Of a stretch of DNA of 64,000 bases, positions 38,686 through 47,469 are shown in pieces. The notes under the pieces were generated by a model, which saw only the letters and a list, made by a program, of their open reading frames with translations, was not told where the DNA came from and ran no database searches. Position numbers and translations under genes: made by a program. Every line of letters begins with the position of its first letter. Positions within the stretch are counted from its first letter, which is position 1. Source of the DNA: Sinorhizobium sojae CCBAU 05684 (GTDB lineage Bacteria; Pseudomonadota; Alphaproteobacteria; Rhizobiales; Rhizobiaceae); NCBI RefSeq assembly GCF_002288525.1, contig NZ_CP023067.1:1302001-1366000 (forward strand), in the 5' to 3' direction.

Positions 38686-39561
38686 TCAGGCGGGGTCGCT
38701 CAATGACCGGCGCAGGCGCCCCGCAAGATCCTGAATGAACTGCCAGGCGACCCGGCCGGACCTCGATCCTCGTGTCGTCGCCCATTCGAGCGCATCGGCG
38801 TGAAGGGTTTCTTGCTCGACGGGCAAGCCATAGTAGCGGGCGTAGCCGTCGACCATGGCGAGATAATCCTCCTGGCTGCATTTGTGGAAGCCAAGCCAAA
38901 GGCCGAAGCGATCGGACAGGGAGACCTTTTCCTCGACCGCCTCGGATGGGTTGATCGCGGTCGACTGCTCGTTTTCCATCATGTTGCGCGGCAGAAGGTG
39001 TCGGCGGTTCGACGTCGCATAAAGCACCACATTGGCCGGACGGCCCTCGACGCCGCCGTCCAGAACGGCCTTCAACGACTTGTAGGACGTGTCGTCGTGG
39101 TCGAAGGAAAGGTCGTCGCAGAAAACGATGACGGGCATCGGCGCGACCTTGAGGATTTCCATCAGGGCCGGTAGCGTCGCGATGTCTTCCCGGTGCACTT
39201 CGACGAGTTTTAGTGCGGCGCCGGTTTCGCGGGCCACCTGCGCGTGGACGGCCTTGATGAGCGAAGACTTGCCCATGCCCCGCGCACCCCAGAGCAGGAC
39301 GTTGTTTGCCGGATAGCCCTCGGCAAAACGGAGCGTGTTGTCGAAAAGGATGTCGCGAACATGATCCACGCCAGTAATCAGCGCAAGTTCGATCCGATTC
39401 GGTTTCGTCACCGGCTGCAGATGCCGCGTTGCCGGCGCCCAGACGAAGCATTCCGCCGCAGCCCAGTCGTTGACCGCTTCACCCGGACCGGCAATCCGTT
39501 CGAGTGCTGCCGACAGCTTCTGTATTTCAGTGATGAGGACGTCGATCTTGCTTTGGTGCAT
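38686..39561 (-). CDS. DUF815-family AAA-type ATPase
   Basis: A 291-residue ATPase of a family (DUF815) common in Proteobacteria and Firmicutes whose cellular job is unknown to me. Walker A is LLWGARGMGKSSLIKA near residue 95, Walker B MPVIVFCDDLSFDHDD near residue 145, and ATSNRRHLLPRNM matches the sensor-1 region of AAA proteins. The C-terminal part (KVSLSDRFGLWLGFHKCSQEDYLAMVDGYARYYGL) is the conserved helical lid. No membrane segment. It is convergent with the NlpD-like gene and divergent from the yajC-secDF operon. Confidence 0.82.
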   Translation of the reverse strand: MHQSKIDVLITEIQKLSAALERIAGPGEAVNDWAAAECFVWAPATRHLQPVTKPNRIELALITGVDHVRDILFDNTLRFAEGYPANNVLLWGARGMGKSSLIKAVHAQVARETGAALKLVEVHREDIATLPALMEILKVAPMPVIVFCDDLSFDHDDTSYKSLKAVLDGGVEGRPANVVLYATSNRRHLLPRNMMENEQSTAINPSEAVEEKVSLSDRFGLWLGFHKCSQEDYLAMVDGYARYYGLPVEQETLHADALEWATTRGSRSGRVAWQFIQDLAGRLRRSLSDPA

Positions 39562-39872
39562 CTGCTTGTCTCCGGATCGCCGGGTCTGCGGTTCGCCGCG
39601 GACGTGACGCGGTCACTCTGCGGTTTGTCCCGTCACGCCGCCTTCAGCGGGCTCTGACGAGGGGTGGTGGGGCGATTTTCCTCGCTAGCACGGTGGTTTG
39701 CGCTGGAAAAGCCCGAGCGCGCGTGCGCGAGGGGTTCTCCTATCGCGCAATTTGTGTCAGAGGCAGGAGCAACGGAGCAGGGCACCGACTTTATTGTCGT
39801 GGAATCAATCCCCATATTCCGCCGGATTTCGCGCGGGAAAGCAACCGCGCAGTTGAACTCAAGGAGTGATCG
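39562..39872. other. Divergent promoter region between the DUF815 gene and yajC
   Basis: These 311 bases contain no gene I can support. Promoters for both directions must lie here. A clear ribosome site (AAGGAG) ends the region just before yajC. Confidence 0.35.
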
Positions 39873-40205
39873 ATGTTCATTACCGAAGCTTTCGCACAGA
39901 CGACTGCCCCGGCCGCCGGCGGCGCCGATATCCTGATGTCCATCCTGCCGTTCATCCTGATCTTCGTGGTGATGTACTTCCTGATCATTCGGCCTCAGCG
40001 CGCGCAGATGAAGCGTCGTGAAGAGCTCTTGAAGAACATTCGCCGCGGCGATCAGGTGGTCACCGGCGGCGGCATCGTCGGCAAGGTGACGAAGGTCGTC
40101 GACGATGCGGAACTCGAAGTGGAGATCGCGGAGGGCCTCAAGGTGCGTGTCGTGCGTAGCGGTATTTCCGAGGTCCGCGTCAAGGGCGAGCCCGTCAAGG
40201 AGTAA
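39873..40205 (+). CDS. yajC: Sec translocon accessory protein YajC
   Basis: YajC is a small single-helix membrane protein that joins SecDF. The 110-residue protein has a membrane helix near residues 23-44 (MSILPFILIFVVMYFLIIRPQ) and the diagnostic IIRPQRAQMKRREELLKNIRRGDQVVTGGGIVGKV. AAGGAG precedes ATG 39873. secDF follows after a 155-base gap containing a RIME element. Confidence 0.94.
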   Translation: MFITEAFAQTTAPAAGGADILMSILPFILIFVVMYFLIIRPQRAQMKRREELLKNIRRGDQVVTGGGIVGKVTKVVDDAELEVEIAEGLKVRVVRSGISEVRVKGEPVKE

Positions 40206-40259
40206 AGACCGGCGCAGGCCATGACCAGCTGCTGTATGTTTCCCGGGGACCGTGCGGCA

Positions 40260-40333
40260 ATTCAAAGCACCTCGGCGATCTTTGCGCGTCTGAAAGGATG
40301 CGCGGAGCTGTAGCGCATCGGCCCGTGGAGCCG
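40260..40333. repeat. RIME-type intergenic palindrome
   Basis: Contains GATCTTTGCGCGTCTGAAAG followed by GATGCGCGGAGCTGTAGCGC and ATCGGCCC, the second-half arms of the family. It lies between yajC and secDF without an obvious terminator T-run. Confidence 0.6.
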
Positions 40334-40360
40334 TAGGCTTGGCGATGGAGCATTCGACGC

Positions 40361-42907
40361 ATGCCCAAATTCTCGCCGCTGAAGAACGCCGTCATCTGGC
40401 TCGTCGTTCTGGCTGGTTTTGCCTTCGCTTTGCCGAACCTCCTCCCCGAGGAGCAGCTTGCCGGTTGGCCGAGATGGCTGCCGCATCGCCAGGTCCCGCT
40501 TGGGCTCGATCTGCAAGGCGGTGCCGACATCACGCTGAAGGTCAGCCGCGAAGACATCGTGGCCGAGCGGTTGGATGCGGCCATCGATGCGATCAGCCGG
40601 GCGCTAAGGGGCGCTGACATCGGCTATACTGGCCTGGCCGGCAGGGGGCAGGTCATTCAGCTTCGGCTTCGCGACGCTGCGAAGCTGCAAGACGCACGCG
40701 AAGCCTTGCGCGCGTTGACAGCGCCCGACAATGAGCTGGTACTTGCCGCTGAGCCATCGACGCCGGAGGGGGCGCTTCGCTTTCACCTGACCGACGAGGC
40801 TATCGATCGCCGCGTGGCCGAGTCGGTGTCCCGCTCCACCGAAGTCATTCGCCGGCGTGTTGGCGAGGTCGTGCCCGTGGAGCCGGCGATCGAGCGCCGG
40901 GGCGACGGCCGGGTCAGGGTGCAAGTACCTGGATTGGATGACCCGCAACCGCTGAAGGATGTCTTGAGCCAGCGCGGGACCGTCAGCTTTCACTGGCTCG
41001 ATTTGTCGATGCGGGGTGAGCAGGCGGTCGATCAGCGACCGCCGGCATCGTCCGAAGTTCTTTATTCCCTTGACGATCCGCCCGTTCCCTACTTGGTCGA
41101 AAAGCGCGCACTTGTCGGCCCGGATGATTTTCTCTCCGCGCAGCCGGTCTCCGATCCGTCGACCGGAGAGCCTGCTGTCGACGTCACGCTCAAGCCAGAG
41201 GCCCTGTCCCGGATTGCACCGACGCTGCAGGCGGATGCGGGGCGGCAGTTCGCAATCGTGCTCGATGGGCAGGTCGTATCGACGCCTACCGTCGCTGATG
41301 CGTTCAGGGGCGACACGGCCCGGATCTCGGGCACCATGTCCGAGGAGGGGGCGAACGATCTCGCTGTAGTGCTGCGGGCCGGTCCGCTGCCCGTTTCCCT
41401 GACGGTCATCGAGGAACGGACCGTCGGACCCGAGTTCGGCATTGATGCCATCGAAAACGGCCTGAAAGCAGGATTGATAGCTGCGCTGGCCGTTGCGGCT
41501 TGCATGGTCGGCTTCTACGGTTTTTTCGGGCTCGTCGCCGTGGCGGCGCTCGTCGTCAACGTCGTGCTGATCATCGCCGTCCTGTCCCTGCTGGGTGTGA
41601 CGCTGACATTGCCCGGCATCGCGGGAATCATCCTTACGATCGGAATGGCGGTCGACTCGAACGTCCTCATTTATGAGCGGCTGCGCGAGGAGGCACGCAA
41701 CAGCAGCGAACCACTGCGAAAAGCGCTCGACAATGGCTTTTCGCGTGTATTGAAAAGCATTCTCGACGCAAATCTCTCGATATTCGCCGCGGGTGCCCTG
41801 CTTTTCTTGCTCGGGTCCGGCACCATACGTGGCTTTGCGGCAACGCTTGCCATCGGCAGCATCACCACCATCCTGACGGCGCACAGCCTGACGCGTCGCC
41901 TCATTCGCGGCTGGTATCGGCGGCGTCGGCCGCGGCACCTGCCGAGAGGCATTCGCACTGGCTTCTTCGCTGAAGCCGATATGCGCTTCATGGCCATCCG
42001 CAACCCGGTCTTCATTTTGATGGCGGCGCTTTCGCTTTCGGCGTTTGTCGTGCTGGTCGGTGTCGGCCTCAACATGGGTGCCGATTTCAAGGGCGGCTCG
42101 CTTGTCGAGCTGCGCGCGAAGACGGATGCCGCAGACATCGCCGACATTCGCGCGCGTCTTGACGAACTCAATCTCGGCGAGGCCCGCGTTGAGCGGCTCG
42201 GCTCTCCGCGCGACGTTCTCGTTCGCATTCCTTCGCAGGACGCTGGCGACAATGCCGAACAGACCGCGGTGACATTGCTGCGCGCCGAGCTCGAGGATGA
42301 ATATGTGCTTCGACGCGTGGATGTGGTCGGGCCGGCGGTTTCCGGGGAACTGACGCGGGCGGGAACGATAGCCCTCGCAGCCGCGATGCTGGCCATCATC
42401 CTTTATGTAGGGCTTCGATTCGGCTGGCGGTTCGCTGTCGGCGCCATCGTCGCAATGCTCTGCGACGTGCTCCTCACGCTGGGTTTCCTCGTCGTCACCG
42501 GGATGGAGTTCAACCTCGTAAGCATTGCCGCGCTGCTTACGATTGTCTGCTACTCGCTGAACGATACGATGGTGGTTTATGATCGCATCCGCGAGAATCT
42601 CCTACGCTACAGGAGGATGCCGCTTTCGGTCTTGATCGACACGTCGATCAATCAGACCCTGTCCCGTACGGTTCTGACGGCCGTGACAACGGCGCTGGCG
42701 CTTGCCGCCCTTTATCTCTTCGGCGGCAGCCGGCTTGTCGAATCCTTCAGCGCAATCCTCCTTTTCGGCGTGCTTGTCGGTACACTTTCCTCGATCTATA
42801 TCGCGGGGCCGGTGCTCATTCTCTTCAATCGCCGAAACAATCGACTCGATAACGAGTTGGGAGAGCCGGAAGCGACGCCGGAACAGACAGCAAGGGGTGC
42901 ATCCTGA
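40361..42907 (+). CDS. secDF: Fused protein-export subunits SecDF
   Basis: SecD and SecF use the proton gradient to pull proteins out of the Sec channel. Here both are one 848-residue protein. The SecD half begins with a membrane helix, then LGLDLQGGADITLKV, a large periplasmic P1 domain, the GLKAGLIAALAVAACMVGFYGFFGL helices and IGMAVDSNVLIYERLREE. The SecF half starts near residue 545 (FMAIRNPVFILMAALSLSAFVVLVGVGLNMGADFKGGS) and has IVCYSLNDTMVVYDRIRENL. All required helices and acidic residues appear intact. Fused SecDF is normal in rhizobia. It heads an operon with two genes resembling complex I assembly factors. Confidence 0.95.
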   Translation: MPKFSPLKNAVIWLVVLAGFAFALPNLLPEEQLAGWPRWLPHRQVPLGLDLQGGADITLKVSREDIVAERLDAAIDAISRALRGADIGYTGLAGRGQVIQLRLRDAAKLQDAREALRALTAPDNELVLAAEPSTPEGALRFHLTDEAIDRRVAESVSRSTEVIRRRVGEVVPVEPAIERRGDGRVRVQVPGLDDPQPLKDVLSQRGTVSFHWLDLSMRGEQAVDQRPPASSEVLYSLDDPPVPYLVEKRALVGPDDFLSAQPVSDPSTGEPAVDVTLKPEALSRIAPTLQADAGRQFAIVLDGQVVSTPTVADAFRGDTARISGTMSEEGANDLAVVLRAGPLPVSLTVIEERTVGPEFGIDAIENGLKAGLIAALAVAACMVGFYGFFGLVAVAALVVNVVLIIAVLSLLGVTLTLPGIAGIILTIGMAVDSNVLIYERLREEARNSSEPLRKALDNGFSRVLKSILDANLSIFAAGALLFLLGSGTIRGFAATLAIGSITTILTAHSLTRRLIRGWYRRRRPRHLPRGIRTGFFAEADMRFMAIRNPVFILMAALSLSAFVVLVGVGLNMGADFKGGSLVELRAKTDAADIADIRARLDELNLGEARVERLGSPRDVLVRIPSQDAGDNAEQTAVTLLRAELEDEYVLRRVDVVGPAVSGELTRAGTIALAAAMLAIILYVGLRFGWRFAVGAIVAMLCDVLLTLGFLVVTGMEFNLVSIAALLTIVCYSLNDTMVVYDRIRENLLRYRRMPLSVLIDTSINQTLSRTVLTAVTTALALAALYLFGGSRLVESFSAILLFGVLVGTLSSIYIAGPVLILFNRRNNRLDNELGEPEATPEQTARGAS

Positions 42908-42909
42908 CG

Positions 42910-43296
42910 ATGGCAAAAGGCATTGAAATGCGCGAAGCGCATTTTCCGGGACGCGCACCGATCGACGCCTATGGCAATGGCGGATTCCGCTTTGCCGACA
43001 TGTCGCATCGCGGCTCGGTGCTGATGCTGCCCTCCGGCATCTACGCCTGGGACGTGGTGGAAGGCGATCCGCTGGCGATCGCCAAGTTCCAGCGCATCTT
43101 GCAAGAGGCGCATGAAATCGAAGTGCTGCTCGTCGGCACCGGGCGTGAAATCCGTCGCTTGCCCGCGGATCTGAAATCGGCGCTCAAGGCGGCCAACATA
43201 TCCTCCGATCCCATGAATACAGGCGCAGCGGTGAGGACCTACAATGTAATGTTGGCGGAATCGCGTGCCGTCGCTGCCGCGCTGATCGCGGTTTGA
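42910..43296 (+). CDS. Mth938-domain protein (NDUFAF3/DUF498 family)
   Basis: A 128-residue protein of the Mth938/DUF498 fold, the family of the human complex I assembly factor NDUFAF3. It starts two bases after the secDF stop. The family pattern is plain: ID AYGNGGFRFADMSHRGSVLMLPSGIYAWDV, then IEVLLVGTGREIRRLPADLKSALKAANI and MNTGAAVRTYNVMLAESRAVAAALIAV at the end. No signal peptide. In alphaproteobacteria it is regularly found beside secDF and a squalene/phytoene-synthase-like gene, as here. A role in respiratory complex assembly is inferred from the mitochondrial homologue. Confidence 0.87.
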   Translation: MAKGIEMREAHFPGRAPIDAYGNGGFRFADMSHRGSVLMLPSGIYAWDVVEGDPLAIAKFQRILQEAHEIEVLLVGTGREIRRLPADLKSALKAANISSDPMNTGAAVRTYNVMLAESRAVAAALIAV

Positions 43297-43320
43297 CGAG
43301 GTCCGAAGGAAGTTCAAGCC

Positions 43321-44163
43321 GTGCAACAGCCAGACTCCCAGATTCTCGCAACGCTGCGGGATACCGACCGCGACCGCTATCTCGCCTGCCTTCTCTCGCC
43401 CCCGGAGAAGCGGCATTCCCTGGCGGCTCTCTATGCATTTTACGCCGAGATCGCGCGTGTCCGTGACGTCATTCGCGAACCCCTGCCGGGGGAAATCAGG
43501 CTGCAATGGTGGCACGACCTGCTCGGCAACGATCAGTCGACAGGCGAGGGGCATCCACTCGCCGAGGCACTGCTTGCCTGCATCCGTGAGCACCGCCTGC
43601 CGGTCGCCGTTCTACAGGACATGATCGACGCACGGATTTTCGATCTTTATGACGATCCCATGGGGGACCGGTCGGCTCTGGAGGGCTATGCCGGCGAGAC
43701 GGCATGCGCGCTCATCCAGCTTGCGTCCCTGATAATTGATCCGGAGAATGCCGCTGCATCGGCGGAAGCGGCGGGCCATGCTGGCGTCGCCCAGACGATC
43801 GCCGGCCTGCTGCTGCTTTTGCCGCTGCACTGCCGGCGCGGTCAGGTCTATTTTCCGGGCGAGATCCTGCGCGCGACCGGCCTCGACAGGGAGACGCTGC
43901 TCGAGGCACGCGACGAGGAGGCGATCGGTCGAGCCGTGCGCGCATTCTGCGGTCTCGGCCGTGACCATCTCATGAAGGCCCGCAGCAGCATGGGTTCGAT
44001 CTCCAAGCGGAACTTCGCGGCCTTTATTCCGGTCGCCTTGGCCGGGCCGGTCTTCGACCGCGCCGAGGCTGCGGCAGGGAGCATTCTCAAGCAGGCCATT
44101 CAACCGCCGCAGTGGCAGCGGCAATGGTGGATGTGGAGGGCCAGCCGGCGGCGGCGCTTTTAA
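43321..44163 (+). CDS. Squalene/phytoene synthase-family protein, NDUFAF6-like
   Basis: A 280-residue protein of the squalene/phytoene synthase fold. The start is GTG 43321, 24 bases after the preceding gene. The matching block is KRHSLAALYAFYAEIARVRDVIREPLPGEIRLQWWHDLL, which is the NDUFAF6 form; the paired Asp-rich motifs needed for prenyl diphosphate binding are not evident (the second is missing), so it is probably not an active terpenoid synthase. The C-terminus is Arg/Trp-rich. It forms an operon with secDF and the NDUFAF3-like gene, pointing to a role in membrane complex biogenesis. Function inferred from homology to the human assembly factor. Confidence 0.8.
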   Translation: MQQPDSQILATLRDTDRDRYLACLLSPPEKRHSLAALYAFYAEIARVRDVIREPLPGEIRLQWWHDLLGNDQSTGEGHPLAEALLACIREHRLPVAVLQDMIDARIFDLYDDPMGDRSALEGYAGETACALIQLASLIIDPENAAASAEAAGHAGVAQTIAGLLLLLPLHCRRGQVYFPGEILRATGLDRETLLEARDEEAIGRAVRAFCGLGRDHLMKARSSMGSISKRNFAAFIPVALAGPVFDRAEAAAGSILKQAIQPPQWQRQWWMWRASRRRRF

Positions 44164-44271
44164 GCGAAGGCACCGGCGGCCGATCTGCATCTCCGTGCAA
44201 TTGGTCAAGTTGGCGCAAGTCTGAAGCGCTAGACCTATCGGAATCCTGTCGCCTGGAAGAGGCCCGCGTCA

Positions 44272-44736
44272 ATGCTGTGGTTGCTGTTCATCGCTGTGGT
44301 TGTTTGCGCCGGCGCATTCTATATGCGGATGAATGCGCGCGCGGAGCGCGACGTTGCCAACCCGGATGCGGGCCTAGCGATGGTGGAATTCGGCCGCGCC
44401 TTTCCGGAGGAGGCCATCCGGGCCTTGCACTCGACCGTCGACAACAGGGCGATCTTCCTGCGCCTGCACGACGGCAAGGCCGGCTTTATCCAGTCTCACG
44501 GCTCGCATTATGTGTGCCATGTCATTCAGCCGGGAAAGGTGCGGGTAAACGGCTCCGAAAGCGGCCGGGGGCTCATCGTGCACTTCCCGGATTTCGCCTA
44601 CCTGGACAATAGCTTCGAATTCAGGACGGCCGCGGAAGCAGCCGAGGTTTCGCTTTGGCTGCTCGGCAGCTTCAGCCCCCAGTCGGATTTTGACTCACCT
44701 GCCGAAGCCGGCCAGACGGCACAGGCGCGGGAGTGA
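44272..44736 (+). CDS. Hypothetical membrane-anchored protein
   Basis: A 154-residue protein I recognise only as a conserved rhizobial unknown. One N-terminal membrane helix (LWLLFIAVVVCAGAFYM) is followed by a soluble domain with FGRAFPEEAIRALHSTVDNRAIFLRLHDGKAGFIQSHGSHYVCHVIQPGKVRV and an FPDFAYLDNSFEFRTAAEAAEVSLWLLGSF segment, probably beta-rich. It may be the last member of the secDF operon: it begins 109 bases downstream in the same direction. It ends four bases before the converging trmFO stop. Confidence 0.7.
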   Translation: MLWLLFIAVVVCAGAFYMRMNARAERDVANPDAGLAMVEFGRAFPEEAIRALHSTVDNRAIFLRLHDGKAGFIQSHGSHYVCHVIQPGKVRVNGSESGRGLIVHFPDFAYLDNSFEFRTAAEAAEVSLWLLGSFSPQSDFDSPAEAGQTAQARE

Positions 44737-44739
44737 GCT

Positions 44740-46158
44740 TCAAGAGGTGCTTCCCAGCCAGGCCGCGCAATCGGCGAGCGCGCGTGACGCCGTCGCCTGC
44801 TTCTTTGCAAGTGCCTTTTCCTTGCCGCGGAATCGCTTGGCTCCTTCGGGCTTGGTCACTGCGCCGGGCTCCAGGGGTGGGAACAGGCCGAAATTGATGT
44901 TCATCGGCTGGAATGAGCGCTTGCCCGGCTCGTCGTCGGAAACGACGTGGCCACCGGTGATGTGGTTCAGGAGCGAACCGAAGGCAGTGGTGGCCGGCGG
45001 CACCGAGGGTGCTTCACCCTTACGCTCCGCCGCGGCGAAGCGGCCCGCGAGCAGTCCGATGCTGGCACTTTCCACATAGCCTTCGCAGCCGGTGATCTGT
45101 CCGGCGAAACGCAGGCCCGGGCGCGATTTCAGCGTCAGCGAGCGGTCGAGCAGTGTCGGCGAGTTGATGTAGGTGTTGCGGTGCAGGCCGCCGAGGCGAG
45201 CGAATTCAGCGTTCTCGAGGCCGGGAATCATTCGGAAGACCTCCGTCTGGGCGCCGTATTTCAGCTTCGTCTGAAAGCCGACCATGTTGTAGAGCGTGCC
45301 AAGCGCGTTGTCCTGGCGGAGCTGGACCACGGCATAGGGCTTCACGCCGGGATTATGGGCATTGGTGAGGCCCATGGGCTTCATCGGCCCGTGGCGTAGC
45401 GTTTCCCGCCCCCGCTCGGCCATCACCTCGATCGGCAGGCAGCCGTCGAAATAGGGTGTGCCTTCCCATTCCTTGAAGCCGGTGGTGTCGCTGGCAAGCA
45501 GCGCATCGAGGAAGGCGTTATACTGCTCCTCCGTCATCGGGCAATTGATATAGTCCTTGCCCGTGCCGCCGGGGCCGACTTTGTCGTAGCGCGACTGATA
45601 CCAGCAGATGTCCATGTCGATCGTCTCGGTATAGACGATCGGGGCGATGGCATCGAAGAAGGCGAGCGCATCGGCGCCCGTTTCCTGGCGAATGGCCTCT
45701 GCAAGACCGGGCGCGGTCAGCGGCCCGGTGGCGATGATGGCGAGATCCCACTCCCTCGGCGGCAGGCCGGTTATTTCCTCGCGCACCACGGTGATCAACG
45801 GATGGCTATCGATGGCCGCGCTGACGGCCCCGGAGAATCCCTCGCGATCGACGGCAAGCGCACCGCCGGCCGGCACCTGATTGCCGTCGGCGGCGCGCAT
45901 GATCAGCGACCCCGCCAGGCGCATTTCGGCATGCAGCACGCCCACCGCATTGCTGGTGGCGTCGTCGGAGCGGAAGGAATTGGAGCAGACGAGTTCCGCG
46001 AGCCCGTCGCTCTTATGCGCATCAGTGCCGCGCACACCGCGCATTTCGTGCAGGACGACCGGTACGCCGGCTTCGGCGATCTGCCAGGCGGCTTCAGAGC
46101 CGGCAAGCCCGCCGCCGATGACATGGATGGGAGAAAAGGAGGAGGAGGTCTTATTCAT
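44740..46158 (-). CDS. trmFO: Folate/FAD-dependent tRNA uracil-54 methyltransferase
   Basis: TrmFO makes ribothymidine at position 54 of tRNAs using methylenetetrahydrofolate and FADH2. The 472-residue length is typical. The FAD-binding motif is [54 protein letters not shown] and [20 protein letters not shown] are family signatures, with the catalytic Cys residues in those two blocks. ATG 46158 starts [10 protein letters not shown] and has a GGAGG-like purine stretch upstream; 12 codons further upstream are open but unlikely. The DUF1127 gene lies upstream on the same strand, separated by a terminator. Confidence 0.95.
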   Translation of the reverse strand: MNKTSSSFSPIHVIGGGLAGSEAAWQIAEAGVPVVLHEMRGVRGTDAHKSDGLAELVCSNSFRSDDATSNAVGVLHAEMRLAGSLIMRAADGNQVPAGGALAVDREGFSGAVSAAIDSHPLITVVREEITGLPPREWDLAIIATGPLTAPGLAEAIRQETGADALAFFDAIAPIVYTETIDMDICWYQSRYDKVGPGGTGKDYINCPMTEEQYNAFLDALLASDTTGFKEWEGTPYFDGCLPIEVMAERGRETLRHGPMKPMGLTNAHNPGVKPYAVVQLRQDNALGTLYNMVGFQTKLKYGAQTEVFRMIPGLENAEFARLGGLHRNTYINSPTLLDRSLTLKSRPGLRFAGQITGCEGYVESASIGLLAGRFAAAERKGEAPSVPPATTAFGSLLNHITGGHVVSDDEPGKRSFQPMNINFGLFPPLEPGAVTKPEGAKRFRGKEKALAKKQATASRALADCAAWLGSTS

Positions 46159-46204
46159 GCGCGGCTTCCTACCATAGCCGTCTCTCGCTTCCAATTGCGA
46201 AGAA

Positions 46205-46231
46205 ACGAAAACGGCGCCCGGAAGGCGCCGT
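46205..46231 (-). terminator. Terminator of the first DUF1127 gene
   Basis: CGGCGCC (46212-46218) pairs with GGCGCCG (46224-46230). Read on the minus strand it is followed by TTTTCGTTTC. It lies 30 bases after the DUF1127 stop, insulating it from trmFO. Confidence 0.75.
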
Positions 46232-46260
46232 CTTGGTAGGTGTGAAGGCTCGGTCCCGAT

Positions 46261-46404
46261 TTAGCGGAAGGAGCGGGACGCAATGTTGCGGATATCGTAG
46301 CGGGTGATGCCGATATCGTTGAGAGCGTGGTTCGACAGGCCGCCCAGTTCGGCGACGGTGCGGCGGTAGTTGATCCAGCTTTTTGCGATACGAATGGGGT
46401 TCAT
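46261..46404 (-). CDS. DUF1127 family small protein
   Basis: A 47-residue, Arg-rich DUF1127 protein: MNPIRIAKSWINYRRTVAEL followed by GGLSNHALNDIGITRYDIR. The L-s-d-.-.-L-.-D-I-G-I-.-R-.-.-I signature is the family core. DUF1127 proteins in alphaproteobacteria bind or are co-expressed with small RNAs and influence RNA turnover and stress or phosphate responses. ATG 46404 is preceded by GAGGA. A second paralogue lies 410 bases upstream on the same strand, and two anti-SD small RNAs beyond that. An own terminator follows. The longer reading frame upstream is not DUF1127-like. Confidence 0.85.
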   Translation of the reverse strand: MNPIRIAKSWINYRRTVAELGGLSNHALNDIGITRYDIRNIASRSFR

Positions 46405-46744
46405 GGCCGTTTTCCTCAAGATCTGTTCGCGACAGTGATTGTCTGCGTCGTTGAGGTTCTTATACGCTTGTCCAACGGCAAGATGGAGTGCAAAGAAAAT
46501 GCATCTGCTATGCATTTGTGCACTGCATCGCTGAATTCCTGTGCAAAGATCGCTTCCGCTCGAAAATGTCTCATCCCTATTCCGTTCAGGGATGACGCGA
46601 CCCTAGCCGCCAACTCCATGGATTGCTTTGCTTTTTGGGAAATGTCGCACACTGCCCATCGGAGGGCGCGGTGGGATACGCAGAGGCGAACTGCGTTCCT
46701 TCGCAGGTGCGAGATGCAGCCGATCTTCTTGACGGAACCAGATA

Positions 46745-46781
46745 CAAAAAAACGCCCGCCGGCGGAGCCGGAAGGCGTTTT
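46745..46781 (-). terminator. Terminator of the second DUF1127 gene
   Basis: AAAACGCC..CCGGC pairs with GCCGG..GGCGTTTT around 46752-46780; on the minus strand the stem ends in seven T. It lies about 35 bases after the stop of the 46814 gene. Confidence 0.8.
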
Positions 46782-46813
46782 CGATGCCGTTGTCGGCGAG
46801 GAAGCTCGGAAGC

Positions 46814-46957
46814 TTACTTGACAGCCTGGCGAGCGACGTAAGGGATGTCGGCGCGGCCGATGCCGAGGTCGTTCAGTTCGCGGTCGCTCATGCGGCCGAG
46901 TTCGTTGCAGGTCTGACGGTACTTGCGCCAATTGTTGAAAGAACGCGTGAAGTTCAT
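46814..46957 (-). CDS. DUF1127 family small protein, second copy
   Basis: A 47-residue protein reading MNFTRSFNNWRKYRQTCNEL, then GRMSDRELNDLGIGRADI and PYVARQAVK. It is too short to be listed by usual ORF cut-offs but has a GAAAGGA ribosome site, the complete DUF1127 signature, and its own terminator. It is clearly paralogous to the gene at 46261 (same length, similar arrangement NWRKYRQT / NYRRTVAE). It is the gene nearest to the two tandem small RNAs on the same strand, a linkage also known for the CcsR/cuckoo RNAs of Rhodobacter, where a DUF1127 gene is co-transcribed with RNAs carrying CCUCCUCCC loops. Probably basic and RNA-interacting. Confidence 0.88.
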   Translation of the reverse strand: MNFTRSFNNWRKYRQTCNELGRMSDRELNDLGIGRADIPYVARQAVK

Positions 46958-47186
46958 GATCTATCCTTTCCAGGGTCCTGCCAGCGCTTCTGTCTTGCTG
47001 GCCCTCATCTCATGGAGGGGAATATAATCGATTTGTATTCTCGAAACAGAGACGATGCTGCATCGCACCCATGCGAGTTTTGCATTCCTCTTCCTGCCGT
47101 TCACTTGCCCTTGATCTTCGGGCCACGCGGCTGCAACGGCCCGCGAAATCACGAATGACGGCAAAAAACACGCTCGATGCGAGGGG

Positions 47187-47310
47187 AAAAAAACAACGCC
47201 CGCCAGGGGAGGAGATCCGGCGGGCGTTGCCTGTCCTGATTGGCAACGGGAGGAGGAGTGCTGCCAATCCGTCTCGGGAGCGCTGGGAGGAGGAGGGCGC
47301 TTCCCGATCG
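47187..47310 (-). ncRNA. Anti-Shine-Dalgarno small RNA, alpha-r14 type (copy 1)
   Basis: On the minus strand there are three successive hairpins whose loops each expose CTCCTCCC or a close variant: AGCGCC..AGCGCT, TTGGCAGC..GTTGCCAA, and a terminator stem CGCCCGCC..GGCGGGCG ending in a T-run (47193-47187). This three-hairpin, about 120-nt layout with anti-SD loops matches the alpha-r14 family (NfeR1/Smr14C2) of S. meliloti, which as I recall lies near the trigger factor gene, as does this locus. Such RNAs pair with ribosome sites of transporter and other mRNAs. The 5' end is estimated from the first hairpin; no protein is encoded. Confidence 0.8.
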
Positions 47311-47469
47311 ATGTTTTGAACATAGGCGTGAACCCCTGATTTGTGTAGGGCGAAGGGGGAATGGCACCTATGCGAAGATTGCATGTCTGCGCCGTGTCCT
47401 CCCGCGAAACTGCTTCGATATTGTGCCGCCGGGCAGTGCTGAGGCGTGAAAGGGGAGATAGTAGCAGGG

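Noticed and set aside
38672..38698. Hairpin CCCCGCC..GGCGGGG between the nlpD-like gene and the DUF815 gene as a terminator
   Set aside because: No T-run on either side and it overlaps the end of the converging gene; kept out for lack of support.
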